Source: DASXZH01 sp036502005 (GTDB taxonomy: Bacteria; Armatimonadota; Fimbriimonadia; Fimbriimonadales; Fimbriimonadaceae). Taken from it: a stretch of DNA of 64,000 bases. The position numbers and the translations under genes were made by a program. The notes beneath the pieces were generated by a model. It saw nothing but the letters and a program-made list of their open reading frames with translations, did not search any database and was not told the DNA's origin. Below, piece by piece: positions 1 to 9,488 of the stretch; the first letter of the stretch is position 1; every line of letters starts with the position of its first letter. The stretch covers positions 77,772 through 141,771 of the forward strand of contig DASXZH010000094.1 in assembly GCA_036502005.1 (NCBI GenBank). Direction: 5' to 3'.

Positions 1-1
1 C

Positions 2-748
2 GCGCCCAACTGTATCGACCGCAACAAAGCGATGCGGGACATGCTGGACGGCAATCCAACTGATGCCGATATAAACATGATCGTATCCGTTCTTTCGGCG
101 GATAACTCGCAGTTCCCTGCCATTGAAAGCTATTTCCTTTTGACCAACCTGAAGAAGGAGTCGCTCAGGTCGTTCTATGAGACGGAGTTGAAGCACCCGG
201 ATATTGCGCGCCGCGCGAGCGGAGTGGAGGGTCTTGCCGCATTGGCCGCTACCCCTGAGGTGACGCAGCAGTTTCGCTCCTATATCAACGATAAGGAACC
301 TTATGCGATTGTTCGAAACTCCCTTCAGGCCTTGGCCGATTGGGATCTAAAGGGCAATATGGATGTCTTTATCAAAGCCAGCCAGATTCCTTCATTGCGC
401 AATACGGTTCGTACTGCCGCTTTGAACATTCTCGCTCGCTCTCACACGCCTGAGGCGCTAAACCTGATTGTCGGCGACACCGCTCCCGGCCATCCGACTG
501 ATTTCCGCACCACGGCGCTGCTGGCGCTTGTTACCTTGACGGATTCGCAACCAACGGCGAAGGCAGCTTTGCGAGCCGCCCTTAACGATAAGGACGCGGC
601 CATCGAGTACGCCGCCGTTCAGGCCATTTCAAGGACGGACGATAAATCCTTTATCCCCGATCTGCAGGCGCTCGCCGCTCGATCCGACCTCCCCGACGCG
701 GCTCAGTTTAAGCCGTATATCGAGAATGTGATAAAGCAGATGTCGTAG
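2..748 (+). CDS. C-terminal HEAT-repeat part of an M1-type peptidase paralogue (5' end outside window)
   Basis: The reading frame is open from the first bases, so the gene starts upstream of the window. The visible residues are alpha-helical HEAT/Armadillo-like repeats of about 35 residues with no catalytic motif. They resemble the tail of the complete M1 peptidase at 37540-40014: the entry segment APNCIDRNKAMRDML matches APDCVLRQQAMDRVL there, followed by similar repeat spacing and an ending about 3-5 residues after a conserved proline-isoleucine pair. I infer that this is the tail of a second secreted aminopeptidase-like protein. The first in-frame ATG, at 32, is unlikely to be the true start. 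The catalytic part cannot be confirmed from this window. Confidence 0.7.
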   Translation, partial: APNCIDRNKAMRDMLDGNPTDADINMIVSVLSADNSQFPAIESYFLLTNLKKESLRSFYETELKHPDIARRASGVEGLAALAATPEVTQQFRSYINDKEPYAIVRNSLQALADWDLKGNMDVFIKASQIPSLRNTVRTAALNILARSHTPEALNLIVGDTAPGHPTDFRTTALLALVTLTDSQPTAKAALRAALNDKDAAIEYAAVQAISRTDDKSFIPDLQALAARSDLPDAAQFKPYIENVIKQMS

Positions 749-770
749 TCCCGGCGGAACAGCGAAGCTC

Positions 771-1142
771 ATGATTCTTTGGCCCGATACGCGATGGAAT
801 GTACTGTGTGCACTTTATAGAATATGCAGAATGGGGCGGGCACTCCATCTGGATCCTTCAAGCAGGTGGGACGCTACGTGGCTCATGGAACGCTTCGAGG
901 AGATCAACGACTTAGCCAGCATCGATACAGACAAACTGTTGGCTAATGTCCTATACGCCCCCGAAGAGGAAATTAAACTCCGGAGGTTCAACGAGGGCCT
1001 CGGACAACCGTTTTTTGACTTGATACAGGCTGAGAATCACGATGGGCAAGGTGCGGCCGAAATTGTGCGGGCTGGGAAAGAGGCTTACGCTTGCATTAGG
1101 CTGTACAAAATGGGATGCCTGGAATGGCTGAGAGAAACATAA
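771..1142 (+). CDS. hypothetical protein, 123 aa
   Basis: Not recognised. It begins 22 bases after the HEAT gene stops and its 3' end overlaps the next small gene by 28 bases. Composition is soluble and mildly acidic with scattered Cys and Trp, and there is no signal peptide or membrane segment. No convincing ribosome-binding site precedes the first ATG. An alternative in-frame ATG at 831 would give 103 residues. The overlap with an equally small neighbour suggests a co-translated pair, such as two subunits or an effector with its partner, but nothing in the sequence identifies a function. Confidence 0.4.
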   Translation: MILWPDTRWNVLCALYRICRMGRALHLDPSSRWDATWLMERFEEINDLASIDTDKLLANVLYAPEEEIKLRRFNEGLGQPFFDLIQAENHDGQGAAEIVRAGKEAYACIRLYKMGCLEWLRET

Positions 1143-1522
1143 CCGAAGATGTCTTTCCAAGCCTTTCTAATCCTGGTGATCGGTTCAAGTGCTTTTGTCG
1201 ACTGTTCGATTGGATAGATTGGGTCGACGCAATGCGGCACGGTGCGCCCTCGCCGCTAAACCTACAGGCCTTCGAAGAATCTCTTGGGGCCGTCTTCGTG
1301 CATTTGCCAACGGCGGTGGGCTTGTGGCTAGCCAATGCTGACGAAGCCGAACTCTTCGAGGTTCTGGCCAGATATATTTCGAGGGAGGTCGGAGTTCAGA
1401 GAAAGGGAGCGCACCTTGAGCTCCTACTGACCAATATCGGGCTGGGCGCGCTTGTTGATGCCAGGCAGCTGCGCGGCCTGATAATGAGCGTCGGCATACC
1501 GTCCTTTGCCCTACCGGAATGA
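1115..1522 (+). CDS. hypothetical protein, 135 aa
   Basis: Not recognised. The frame overlaps the end of the preceding small gene and stays open to 1522. The protein looks soluble, with an aromatic N-terminal third (FKCFCRLFDWIDWVD) and a leucine-rich helical C-terminal half. The start is uncertain, since another ATG occurs at residue 4. Similar size and overlap with the upstream gene suggest translational coupling. About 215 bases downstream, before the RhuM remnant, contain nothing I can identify. Confidence 0.4.
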   Translation: MPGMAERNITEDVFPSLSNPGDRFKCFCRLFDWIDWVDAMRHGAPSPLNLQAFEESLGAVFVHLPTAVGLWLANADEAELFEVLARYISREVGVQRKGAHLELLLTNIGLGALVDARQLRGLIMSVGIPSFALPE

Positions 1523-1737
1523 TGTGACCTTACTGGGTGCAAGGCTAAGGGGCCGAGTAAATTTAGCGAAGGCTCAAGGCTCTGAAAAGGGAGGCATCCT
1601 ATTTTTTAAACTGCGTTGAGTAGTGAGGCCTAGAAACCTAGACTCACCCTATCCAAAATGTATACTCGACATATGTCTGGCATACGGTTTCACGAACTTT
1701 ATGGATGGGCGCCTAGATGCAAGGAACCACTGCACCC

Positions 1738-2235
1738 ATGAGCGAATCACAGTTCTTGCTGTACCGCGCGGAAAGCGGCGAGTCCCGCTTGCTGGTCAGA
1801 TTGGAAGACGAATCGGTCTGGCTGACTCAGGCGCAGATGGTGGACCTATTTCAGACCACAAAGCAAAATATTTCCCTGCATATTGCAAACGTTTTTGAAG
1901 AAGGCGAATTATCTCCAATGGCAACTGTCAAGGAATACTTGACAGTTCGTCAAGAAGGGGGCCGTCAGGTACAAAGACGCCTTACGCACTATAACCTCGA
2001 CGTCATTATCTCTGTGGGTTATCGCGTGAAGTCCCAATTGGCCGTATGTTTGGGAGTGATTTTCTTCGGCGCGCTCAGTTGGCGCAGTTCCGTTGACAGC
2101 GTCGAGAGAAAGCTTTTTGAATTGCAAATTGAAAACGGCTACAAAAATTACTTCTTTGACCACGAACGGCCGCCGCAGAGTCTGGAGCAACTGGAATCTG
2201 CCGAACATTTAACTAATGCCGTTATCAAAGCGTAA
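1738..2235 (+). pseudogene. RhuM-family protein, truncated by frameshift
   Basis: The first ~100 residues carry the hallmark of the RhuM (virulence protein RhuM) family: the segments VWLTQAQMVDLFQTTKQNIS and HYNLDVIISVGYRVKS. Intact RhuM proteins run to more than 300 residues and continue after GYRVKS with a conserved stretch of the type RGTQFRxWAT. Here the frame diverges immediately after that serine. A shift of one base gives a short, partly plausible continuation that soon stops, and the remaining ~60 residues in the open frame do not look like RhuM. RhuM proteins are common in mobile and defence-rich regions and their biochemical role is unclear. The ATG at 1738 (MSESQF) matches the family start better than the ATG at 1717. 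Confidence 0.65.
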
Positions 2236-2636
2236 AGACCCAATAGCTCCTTTCACGAAATCGATTCTAGGCATCCAAACGAGGGATTTCGGCCCCTGTG
2301 CTTGCCGAGTTTGATCCGTTCCGAGATTTTTTCTTAGAACTGCGTAGCCGCGCCATCCGCTATCCGTCCTCCCCTCCATCTTTCGACCTTCGACTTTCGA
2401 CTTTCAACTTTTCGCGGCGCCTCCCTTACAACTTGCTTAAACTTTCGCGCAATACTCTAACCCCTGACACTTTTAGCCCCGCAAACCGATAGTAATTACA
2501 GGAACAGTTAACTAGTCTAAACAACTGCTTGCGCATTTCAAGACAACTTCCGCTCAGAAGCCCAAAACTCTAAGCAACCTGTAAGCCTCCGTTCGGAAGA
2601 TTAACGTTACATGAGAACATCAGGAGCTTCCTCATA
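2236..2636. other. 401-bp spacer with heptamer repeat at 2353-2411
   Basis: No convincing gene. Positions 2353-2411 contain 7-base-period repeats of the CGACTTT/CATCCGC type seen in other spacers of this window. The rest is AT-richer and leads into the metzincin gene. Its last 20 bases carry a plausible ribosome-binding site (CAGGAG) about 12 bases before the ATG. Confidence 0.6.
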
Positions 2637-5432
2637 ATGAAACGAACCTATCTCTCCCTGGCTCTCGCCGCCGTTCTGAGCGTAACCGCCCTAACCCCCG
2701 CACACGCTCAAGATAAAGATAAGAAGCACGGCAAAACGCCTGCTGCGGCGCAAAAGCAAGATACGAAGCCTGATGCCACGAAAGCCGATGTGCCGAAGAA
2801 AGATCCCAAGATTGAGGAATACGAGCACGAGATCAAGGATCTCAAAAAGCACGTGGGCGCGTTCACAATTTACGAGCGAAAGAAAGATATCCTCCTTGAG
2901 CTTCCTGAAGACAAGCTGAACCAACTGTTCCTGGTTCAAGCCTCTCTCAACACGGGCGTTAACTCCCAGGGCCTGCAGGCGGGCGACCCGGTGGGCATGT
3001 TCGGAGTAGACGCGTTCAAGTGGGTGCGGCAAGATGATGCCCTTTGGCTCGTTCGTCCTAACGAGAGATTTCGATGGAGCGCAAGCGATCCGCTGAGCGT
3101 AGCGGCCGATAGAAGCTTCCCCACCGCGACTTTGGGCAGCTTCCGTATTGAAGCAACCGATCCGGAGAAAAAGCTCCTCCTCGTCAACATCACCCAATTA
3201 TTCTACGGGGACGTTTTTAAGCTAAACGAGATGGTTGGCGCCGCCCTTGGTGGACCCTATATGCTGGACCGCGAAAAATCCTGGCCCGCCAGCGTCAGCA
3301 GCTTCCCCAACAACTCCGTCATTCAGATGCAGTTAAACTTCCTGTCGGCACGAGGACCCGAGATGTCTAATCCGTTCGGGGAGTTGTTCGGCATGCAGGC
3401 TATTCCGGATCAGTTGGAAGATCCCCGAAGCGCGCCTCTGAAGGTCGACTTCAACATGTGGTACCGAAAAGATGACGGCTACAAGCCCCGCCTAGCCGAT
3501 CCACGCGTGGGATATTTCACCCAAGACTTTTACAACGTGGACAAGTTCATGGATGAGGACCGCACGGAGCGGTACATCATGCGCTTTAACCTTCAAAAGA
3601 AGGACCCGAAGGCGGCCCTCTCCGATCCGGTGAAACCTATTGTTTGGATTATCGATCCGTCCATTCCGCCCCAGTATCGCGATGCCGTAAAAGACGGCCT
3701 TCTGCGCTGGAACAAGGCTTTCGAAGCGCTTGGTTATAAGAATGCGGTTCAAGTACAAGACCCTCCCAAAGATGGCACTTACGACCACGCCGATGGCCGC
3801 TACAACGTTGTCCGCTGGACCATGAGCGAGGATTCTCCTTACGCCGTCACTTGGTTCAGAACCGATCCTTTCACGGGCGAGATCCTCAATGCCAGTATCA
3901 CTTTTGATGCCAACATGCTTGCCTACGCGGTTCAGGAGCATGAAAACATGGCCCTTCCGGTGGCGATGCAGTCTCAAACTCGCAAGCCATTGGATATCGT
4001 TCTACGCGATCCGAAACGAACCCTTAACGACGACACCTACCTCTGGGCCACCGACCAGGAGTTGCTGAAAAAGCAAGCTGAGGAGCGGATGAGACAGTAT
4101 GGTTTTGGCTCGTTGGAGTGCGAATACGGCACCGGCCTCGCCGAGAACGCATCTTTCGCCCTTAACGCCTTGGTTGCAACCGGCGGTCTTAAGATCGATA
4201 AACAGGCCTATGCCAAGGAGTTCATCTCCGATACGATCTGTCACGAGGCGGGACACAGCTTGGGTTTGCGCCACAACTTTATGGGGTCAACCAACCTCAC
4301 CACAAGCCAACTTGGCGACGACGGGATCACTTCACAGCAAGGTATTTCGGCCAGCGTGATGGACTACGTTCCCGTAAACGTCATGGCCGTCTTAAAAGGT
4401 AGCGGCAACTTCTACTCGCCGACGATCGGTCCTTACGACGAGTGGGCGATCAAATACGGCTACACGGATCTCGCAGGCTCCACGCCAAGATCAGAGGTCC
4501 CCACCCTCCAAAAGATTGCAGATCTTTCGGGGCAGCATGGTCTCGGCTTTGAAACCGATGAAAACTCCGATAACTGGGACCCCTTCGTTGTCGAATTCGA
4601 TTCCGGCAGCGACCCCCTGAACTACGCCGCGAAGATGCTGGAAGCATCCCACAAGGTGATGGACTACGCGGTCGATGTTCTACCCCTTCAGGGTCAGGGC
4701 TATTCTAAGCGCACGGACATGATTCTAAGCTCGATCATGCAAGACTTTTCGCAAGGAAGAGTTGCCGCCAGGTTTGTGGGCGGTATCCACGCCGATCGAA
4801 ACTACAACGGCGACAAGGACCAGCAGAACACGCTGGCACCGGTCAACGCGAACGATCAGCGCACGGCCATCCACCTCATCGCCAAGAACCTGCTCTCCTC
4901 GGAAGCGTTTAATCTCCCCGAAAGCGTGGTGATGAACTTTAGCCTGGACCCGAACACAAATTCGTCTTCGCAGTGGACTGCGCCGTTGCGACAAATCATT
5001 TCCTCGCAGCAGGAAAGGATGCTGGCCCAATTGATGAGCGCTTCTACCACGGACCGTGTCTGCGAAAACGAGTTCAAGTGGGGCAAGGTCAAAGGCGCCT
5101 ACACGATTGATGAGCACTACGGCCTGCTGCTAAGCACGGTGTTTAGCGAAGTTGGCAAGAACGTCAGCATTTCGCCCACGCGCAGGGATTTGCAGCGGTT
5201 TATGGTGAACGTGCTGATGATCCAAGCAGGCGCGCCTCCTCAGGGAATCAACGACGACGTCCGCGAGATCTGCGGCGATTCGCTTCGCCGGCTCTCGGCC
5301 CGGTTTGGCGAACAGCTTCAGCACACGAAGACGTTGGACGACATGACCCAAGTGCACCTTCGAGACACGAAGGAATCGATCGACAAGTTCCTCGCTCGCC
5401 AGGAGATTTATCTTGGCAGCGAGAAAGGATAG
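2637..5432 (+). CDS. secreted zinc-dependent metalloprotease (metzincin, DUF5117-type)
   Basis: A 931-residue protein with a clear Sec signal peptide (residues 1-24, cleavage after AHA) and a Lys/Ala-rich linker to about residue 50. A long beta-rich N-terminal region of the DUF5117 kind follows, and the zinc site HEAGHSLGLRH lies at about 536-546, matching the metzincin pattern HExxHxxGxxH. A downstream Met (SVMDY, ~578) can serve as the Met-turn. The all-helical C-terminal third matches family architecture and the length is normal. It probably acts in the periplasm or outside the cell on unknown protein substrates. It is monocistronic, with repeat-filled spacers on both sides. A RBS (CAGGAG) supports the start. 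Confidence 0.9.
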   Translation: MKRTYLSLALAAVLSVTALTPAHAQDKDKKHGKTPAAAQKQDTKPDATKADVPKKDPKIEEYEHEIKDLKKHVGAFTIYERKKDILLELPEDKLNQLFLVQASLNTGVNSQGLQAGDPVGMFGVDAFKWVRQDDALWLVRPNERFRWSASDPLSVAADRSFPTATLGSFRIEATDPEKKLLLVNITQLFYGDVFKLNEMVGAALGGPYMLDREKSWPASVSSFPNNSVIQMQLNFLSARGPEMSNPFGELFGMQAIPDQLEDPRSAPLKVDFNMWYRKDDGYKPRLADPRVGYFTQDFYNVDKFMDEDRTERYIMRFNLQKKDPKAALSDPVKPIVWIIDPSIPPQYRDAVKDGLLRWNKAFEALGYKNAVQVQDPPKDGTYDHADGRYNVVRWTMSEDSPYAVTWFRTDPFTGEILNASITFDANMLAYAVQEHENMALPVAMQSQTRKPLDIVLRDPKRTLNDDTYLWATDQELLKKQAEERMRQYGFGSLECEYGTGLAENASFALNALVATGGLKIDKQAYAKEFISDTICHEAGHSLGLRHNFMGSTNLTTSQLGDDGITSQQGISASVMDYVPVNVMAVLKGSGNFYSPTIGPYDEWAIKYGYTDLAGSTPRSEVPTLQKIADLSGQHGLGFETDENSDNWDPFVVEFDSGSDPLNYAAKMLEASHKVMDYAVDVLPLQGQGYSKRTDMILSSIMQDFSQGRVAARFVGGIHADRNYNGDKDQQNTLAPVNANDQRTAIHLIAKNLLSSEAFNLPESVVMNFSLDPNTNSSSQWTAPLRQIISSQQERMLAQLMSASTTDRVCENEFKWGKVKGAYTIDEHYGLLLSTVFSEVGKNVSISPTRRDLQRFMVNVLMIQAGAPPQGINDDVREICGDSLRRLSARFGEQLQHTKTLDDMTQVHLRDTKESIDKFLARQEIYLGSEKG

Positions 5433-5439
5433 GGTCGGG

Positions 5440-5640
5440 CATTCGGTGTTAGGCCTTGGGCCTTAGGGGTCATAAACTGGCCCCATAAGCGTAAGAGCAG
5501 AGCGTTAGGGGTCAGTTTCCGGATCGAAGGACGAATGCCGAAGCGTATGAGGTCCTTCGGTGTTGGGGCCTTGAGCTTTAGGGTCGGATTCCGGACCGAA
5601 TGCCGAATGCCGAAAGCCTAAGGCCAAAAGCTTTCGGTTG
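5440..5640. repeat. heptamer/GGCCTTAGGC-type inverted repeat spacer
   Basis: The spacer between the metzincin and the next gene consists of degenerate 7-base-period units. The left side has a GCATTCGG...GGCCTTGGGCCTTAGG segment. The right side has CCGAATGCCGAATGCCGAAAG followed by CCTAAGGCC, roughly the reverse complement, so the whole forms an inverted pair. The subfamily is the same as at 22653-22750. Confidence 0.7.
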
Positions 5641-5691
5641 GACTCCTCATAATGTCGTTTCCCCTGCTAAACTAATTTTCGAGAGCGAAGC

Positions 5692-6684
5692 GTGGTTAAA
5701 CAAGGATTGCCCAGCCCAGAACAACTTGCCGACGAACTTGAGAAGTTCATTGAGTGGGCGGTTGAGAACAATCAAGGAAGCTCAAAGGCGAATAAGCCGG
5801 GGCATCGCTGCCCTTTCCACTGGCCGCCTCATCCCGTTAGCTACAGCTACCACGTGCTTGCCAGCGATTGGACCGGCAGTGCTTCATTCGAATCTCACGG
5901 CGAAATGTTCCCTGTTGAAGTCGCAAAAACACCCCACGGCGTTTTTGGAAGGTCTCAGGCTCTTTGGTGCGAGGCACGCGGCGAAACCTTGGAGGAAATG
6001 CAGGAGGCGATTCGCCACGCCGCAGAACCCTTGTTTAGGCGACAGCTTGCCATCAGCGATTGCCTTGGGTTGCACAAGCGTTTTGAAGGCCACATTAACG
6101 ATTTAGAGCCGGAAGAGATTCTTCGCCTCCTCTATTGCCGAGACCGAGATGTGGCGAACGATGCCCGCATACAGATTGAGACCCAGGCAAGCTTGGGGAT
6201 TTTTGGCCCGGCCTTGCTGATCATCCTAAATGACCGCCGACATCCCGATCGCAGAAGCGCCCAATGGTGCGTGCTTGATCTTCTCGAAGACATTTGGAGT
6301 TATTTTCCCCACGCCGAGGATCACGGCCCCGCCATCCAGGCCATGCAAGATTTGCTTTGGGACGCGGAAGACGACTACGCTCGCACGATTTATAAAGCCG
6401 GCGTGGTTTTAGGCGGGCATCTTCCGGAGGAAGAAGGCGGCAAGGTTTTGCTGGATTGCCTGAAGGCACCGAGCAAGATCGGGCGCAGGTCGGCCATCCA
6501 TGGCCTGTTCCACGTCGTGGAGTGGTATCCCAGCACCGGCGAGGGTATTTTAAAGGCGCTCGACGAGGTTTCCCTGAATGACACCGAGCCTATTCTGCGC
6601 GAATATGCACACGGCATGGCGGAGGACATTCGCCATAAGAACTTTGACCACGTGGCGGAGCCGACCTTCCCCGATGAACCTTAG
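5692..6684 (+). CDS. hypothetical HEAT-like protein, 330 aa
   Basis: Not assigned to a named family. The N-terminal ~120 residues are a mixed domain with an HRCPFHWPPHP segment. Residues from about 130 to the end look like alpha-helical HEAT-type repeats (for example EEILRLLYCRDRDVANDAR and later PSKIGRRSAIHGLFHV). There is no signal peptide, so it is probably cytoplasmic. Translation starts at a GTG. The stop overlaps the start of the DUF3052 gene by 11 bases, so the two are probably co-translated. A scaffold or protein-interaction role would fit the repeats but is inference. Confidence 0.65.
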   Translation: MVKQGLPSPEQLADELEKFIEWAVENNQGSSKANKPGHRCPFHWPPHPVSYSYHVLASDWTGSASFESHGEMFPVEVAKTPHGVFGRSQALWCEARGETLEEMQEAIRHAAEPLFRRQLAISDCLGLHKRFEGHINDLEPEEILRLLYCRDRDVANDARIQIETQASLGIFGPALLIILNDRRHPDRRSAQWCVLDLLEDIWSYFPHAEDHGPAIQAMQDLLWDAEDDYARTIYKAGVVLGGHLPEEEGGKVLLDCLKAPSKIGRRSAIHGLFHVVEWYPSTGEGILKALDEVSLNDTEPILREYAHGMAEDIRHKNFDHVAEPTFPDEP

Positions 6685-7090
6685 AGCCGGATACTCCGGC
6701 AAGCCGCTGGCCGATAAGTTGGGTATTAAGCTTGGCCACGCGGTGGCCGTAATTAATAAGCCGGAGGGCTTTGAAATCGAAGGATTGCCTGTAGGGTTGC
6801 CACTTCTGCAACAGCTAGAGCCAAATCTGAACCTGGTTCTTTACTTCACCAGTTCGCTCAAGGAATTAGAGAAGTGTTTCCCAAAGCTGATCGAAAGCAC
6901 CGTCCAAAATGGCTCAATCTGGATTTCTTGGCCAAAGAAGGCTTCCGGCTTGGCAACCGACCTAAACGAAAACCTTGTTCGAGACACAGGCCTTGCCGTG
7001 GGCGTTGTCGATGTGAAAGTCTGCGCGGTCGACGAGACTTGGTCTGGCCTAAAGTTTGTAAGAAGACTGACAGATCGAACGAAGGGTTAA
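6674..7090 (+). CDS. DUF3052 family protein
   Basis: 138 residues matching the DUF3052 pattern: the opening RAGYSGKPLADKLGIKLG, a central block on the theme NLVLYFTSSLKELEKCFPKL, then WISWPKKASG, DLNEN, and the closing VCAVDETWSGLKFVRRL. The function of the family is not established. An upstream in-frame ATG would lie inside the preceding gene, and the ATG at 6674 gives the family's normal N-terminus. Its stop shares bases with the stop of the convergent methyltransferase (TTAA overlap). The last ~50 codons are duplicated at 8222-8371. Confidence 0.8.
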   Translation: MNLRAGYSGKPLADKLGIKLGHAVAVINKPEGFEIEGLPVGLPLLQQLEPNLNLVLYFTSSLKELEKCFPKLIESTVQNGSIWISWPKKASGLATDLNENLVRDTGLAVGVVDVKVCAVDETWSGLKFVRRLTDRTKG

Positions 7091-8085
7091 TGAAACAGGC
7101 GTCGCAGGCCTCGTAAAGGCTTGGTTATTCGCCACGAGGCCGAGCCCTTAAGCCGGGCAAGTTCTTCTTCCAAACGAAGTTTAGCCAACGCGGTTTCTTC
7201 AATGGCTCCAAAGTTTTTTAGCCGGGGTTCCCGCCACACAAACTCTGCCGCGTAGTAGTCATCAAGATTAAATGGCAGCTTTGCGGCCATTTCACTTAAA
7301 GCGGCTAGTCGCTCGGATATTCGTTCGTTTGCATCGCACCGCTTAAGAACTACCAAGAACTCAAAGCCATTCTCCTGTACTCGTTCTAGTTCCAAAGGCA
7401 GGCCGCCATTTTCCGTGAGGCCAGCTAAAAGCTGTACAAATGAATATGGTGTGAACACGGATACGTGGGCATCAAAGTATTTGACTTGCTGATCGACATT
7501 TTCGGAAGCAACCTTTATGGCCCACTGATAGGTAGCGGTTCGCGTTAACTTAGAATGATCAGTTTCCTCGTTCCAAACATTTGAGCCTGCATTCGCTGTT
7601 GACAAAGCTATTTGTTCAAGAATTGAGTGTGCCGATGGCTTCTTTCGGCGCTCTAAATTGGTTACGATGACATCTTCGAGTGAGGTTACTCGTCGAAGAA
7701 AGTCGAATGATTGTCTCTTGTTCGGTACGGCCAGCATAACGTGGCCATCGGCAGCCAGAACAGAGGACAAATCTTGGAACCAGCCGAGCAGGTCAGGGAC
7801 ATGTTCGACCACGTGGGATGCAGCGATGAGGTCGATGTTCGTCCAATCTCCGAGGATTTCTTTTAGGGGACGCCCATCATTTACAAAATGGATATCGCAG
7901 AGATCTTCAGGTTTATAGAGCGGCGACACTGCCATCTTTTTGCGCAGATCCTCTGTCGACAGATGATCAATATAACGAACTCCGGGGGTTGTTCGAGGTA
8001 TCCACGGTCGGTCTGCGGGGCCAAACTCCAGCGCTCTAACAGTGGACATGTCAAAAAAGGCCAAATAGTCGTCGCGGGGGGACAT
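7087..8085 (-). CDS. class I SAM-dependent methyltransferase-like protein, copy 1 of 3
   Basis: 332 residues. The likely motif I is degenerate (ALEFGPADRPWIP), followed by the acidic segment DLIAASHVVEHVPD and the strand VMLAVPN typical of Methyltransf_11/23-like folds. The C-terminus ends in KGSASWRITKPLRGLRRLFH. This S-W-R-x-T-x-P-L-R tail is often seen at the ends of glycosyltransferases and methyltransferases of surface-polysaccharide clusters, so a role in glycan or lipid modification is plausible; the substrate is unknown. It is convergent with the DUF3052 gene. Its two paralogues follow on the same strand. Divergence in the middle third (residues ~140-200) is greater than at either end. 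Confidence 0.75.
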   Translation of the reverse strand: MSPRDDYLAFFDMSTVRALEFGPADRPWIPRTTPGVRYIDHLSTEDLRKKMAVSPLYKPEDLCDIHFVNDGRPLKEILGDWTNIDLIAASHVVEHVPDLLGWFQDLSSVLAADGHVMLAVPNKRQSFDFLRRVTSLEDVIVTNLERRKKPSAHSILEQIALSTANAGSNVWNEETDHSKLTRTATYQWAIKVASENVDQQVKYFDAHVSVFTPYSFVQLLAGLTENGGLPLELERVQENGFEFLVVLKRCDANERISERLAALSEMAAKLPFNLDDYYAAEFVWREPRLKNFGAIEETALAKLRLEEELARLKGSASWRITKPLRGLRRLFH

Positions 8086-8104
8086 TGGCCGATGTTACCT
8101 CTCA

Positions 8105-8246
8105 TTTAAATTATCTATTAACGAGACATAATCGCTCTATGCTTGGGCTGCTCCTGCCGCGCCTTCTCTCACTTGCTACTTGCCAGCCGCATTCCAACGC
8201 TCCTCTTTGGACGCAACCAGGAGTTCCGGCTTGGCCACCGACCTAA
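8105..8246 (+). pseudogene. duplicated promoter and first codons of the rhamnosidase gene
   Basis: Bases 8105-8212 are a near copy of the region just upstream of and including the start of the rhamnosidase gene (about 10508-10613): the shared track GAGACATAATCGCTCTATGC is followed by codons for MLGLLLPRLLSLAT (MLGLLLPCLLSLAT in the intact gene). After TTTGGAC at about 8212 the match ends and DUF3052 sequence begins, so the frame from the ATG at 8139 runs into a chimera and stops at 8246. It is a relic of a tandem duplication, not a functional gene. Confidence 0.8.
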
Positions 8247-8371
8247 ACGAAAACCTGATTCGCGACACTGGACTTTCCGCCGGCGTTGTCGATGTGAAAG
8301 TCTGCGCGGTCGATGAGACTTGGTCTGGCTTAAAGTTTGTAAGAAGATTGGCAGATCGAGTAAAGAGCTAG
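8222..8371 (+). pseudogene. duplicated 3' fragment of the DUF3052 gene
   Basis: Encodes the last ~49 residues of the DUF3052 protein (SSGLATDLNEN... through DVKVCAVDETWSGLKFVRRL), with a few substitutions relative to 6950-7090. It lacks the N-terminal two thirds. It is fused on its left to the rhamnosidase 5' fragment and is convergent with methyltransferase copy 2, exactly as the intact DUF3052 gene is with copy 1. It is a duplication scar. Confidence 0.85.
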
Positions 8372-9366
8372 TGAAAAAGCCGGCGCAGGCCGCGTAAAGG
8401 CTTCGTTATTCGCCACGAGGCCGAGCCCTTAAGCCGAGCCAGTTCTACTTCTAACTGTTGCTTAGCCAAGGCCGTTTCGTCAATCGCTCCAAAGTTTCTC
8501 AAACGGGGTTCCCGCCACACAAACTCTGCCGCGTAGTAGTCACGGATACGAAAAGGCAACTTAGCAGCGATTTTCTCCAAAGCTGCCACTCTTTCAGGAA
8601 TACGTTCGTCGGCAACGCACCGCTTAAGAACCACCAAGAACTCAAAGCCGTTTTCGTCGATGCGCTCCAACTCCAAAGGGAGAAAACCGTTCACCGTAAG
8701 CCCGGCAAGGATTTGCACAAATGAATACGGGGTGAATATGGATACATGAACATCAACATAACTGGAGTTATCATCGACGTGGTCAGATGCGAGCTTATAT
8801 GCTTCCCCAGGTTGATGCATCCTCGCCAACTTGGAGGAGTCCGCCTCCTCGCTCCAAGTGATCGCGCCCGCGTTGGTCGAAATAAGAGAAATATGCTCCA
8901 AAATGGCGGTGGGCGACGGTTTCGTCCTGTGCTGTAAATAGTTAGCAATGACGTCTTCCACCGTCGTAATTCGACGGAGAAAGTCAAAGATGTATGCCTT
9001 GTTTGGTGCCGCCAACATAATTCTGCCATCCGACGCGAGAACTGAAGAAAGATCGAGGAGCCAACCCAGAAGATCCGGAACATGTTCGACCACGTGCGAC
9101 GCTACGATTAAATCTAGATCTATCCAATCTTCAAGAATCGCCTTTAGTGGACGCCCATCGCTTACAAAATGGATATCGCAAAGATCGTCTGGCTTATAAA
9201 GCGGCGATGACTGCATTTTCTTGCGAAGGTCCTCCGTAGAGAGATGATCTATGTAGCGGATACCTGGTGTTTCTCGGGGAATCCATGGCCTATCTGCGGG
9301 ACCAAACTCCAGCGCTCTAGCAGTGGATAGGTCAAACAAGGTCAAGTATTCTTCGCGCGGGGACAT
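8368..9366 (-). CDS. class I SAM-dependent methyltransferase-like protein, copy 2 of 3
   Basis: 332 residues, paralogous to the copies on either side. It begins MSPREEYLTLFDLSTARALEF, keeps the acidic DLDLIVASHVVEHVPD segment and the LAAPN strand, and ends with the same SASWRITKPLRGLRRLFH tail. The FTPYSFVQILAGLT and GFEFLVVLKRC blocks are shared by all three copies. The gene stop overlaps the DUF3052 fragment stop. The intact frame argues that it is still under selection or very recently duplicated. The substrate is unknown. Confidence 0.75.
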   Translation of the reverse strand: MSPREEYLTLFDLSTARALEFGPADRPWIPRETPGIRYIDHLSTEDLRKKMQSSPLYKPDDLCDIHFVSDGRPLKAILEDWIDLDLIVASHVVEHVPDLLGWLLDLSSVLASDGRIMLAAPNKAYIFDFLRRITTVEDVIANYLQHRTKPSPTAILEHISLISTNAGAITWSEEADSSKLARMHQPGEAYKLASDHVDDNSSYVDVHVSIFTPYSFVQILAGLTVNGFLPLELERIDENGFEFLVVLKRCVADERIPERVAALEKIAAKLPFRIRDYYAAEFVWREPRLRNFGAIDETALAKQQLEVELARLKGSASWRITKPLRGLRRLFH

Positions 9367-9488
9367 GGGCTGATGTTACCTTCCGTTATAATTTGAACTA
9401 CTCGGAGCTAATACTGCCACCTTCTTGGACTCCTGGCGCGACGCGTTCAAATCGGTCTAGGTGGAGCTTTCAAAAACAATAGAGGGAT

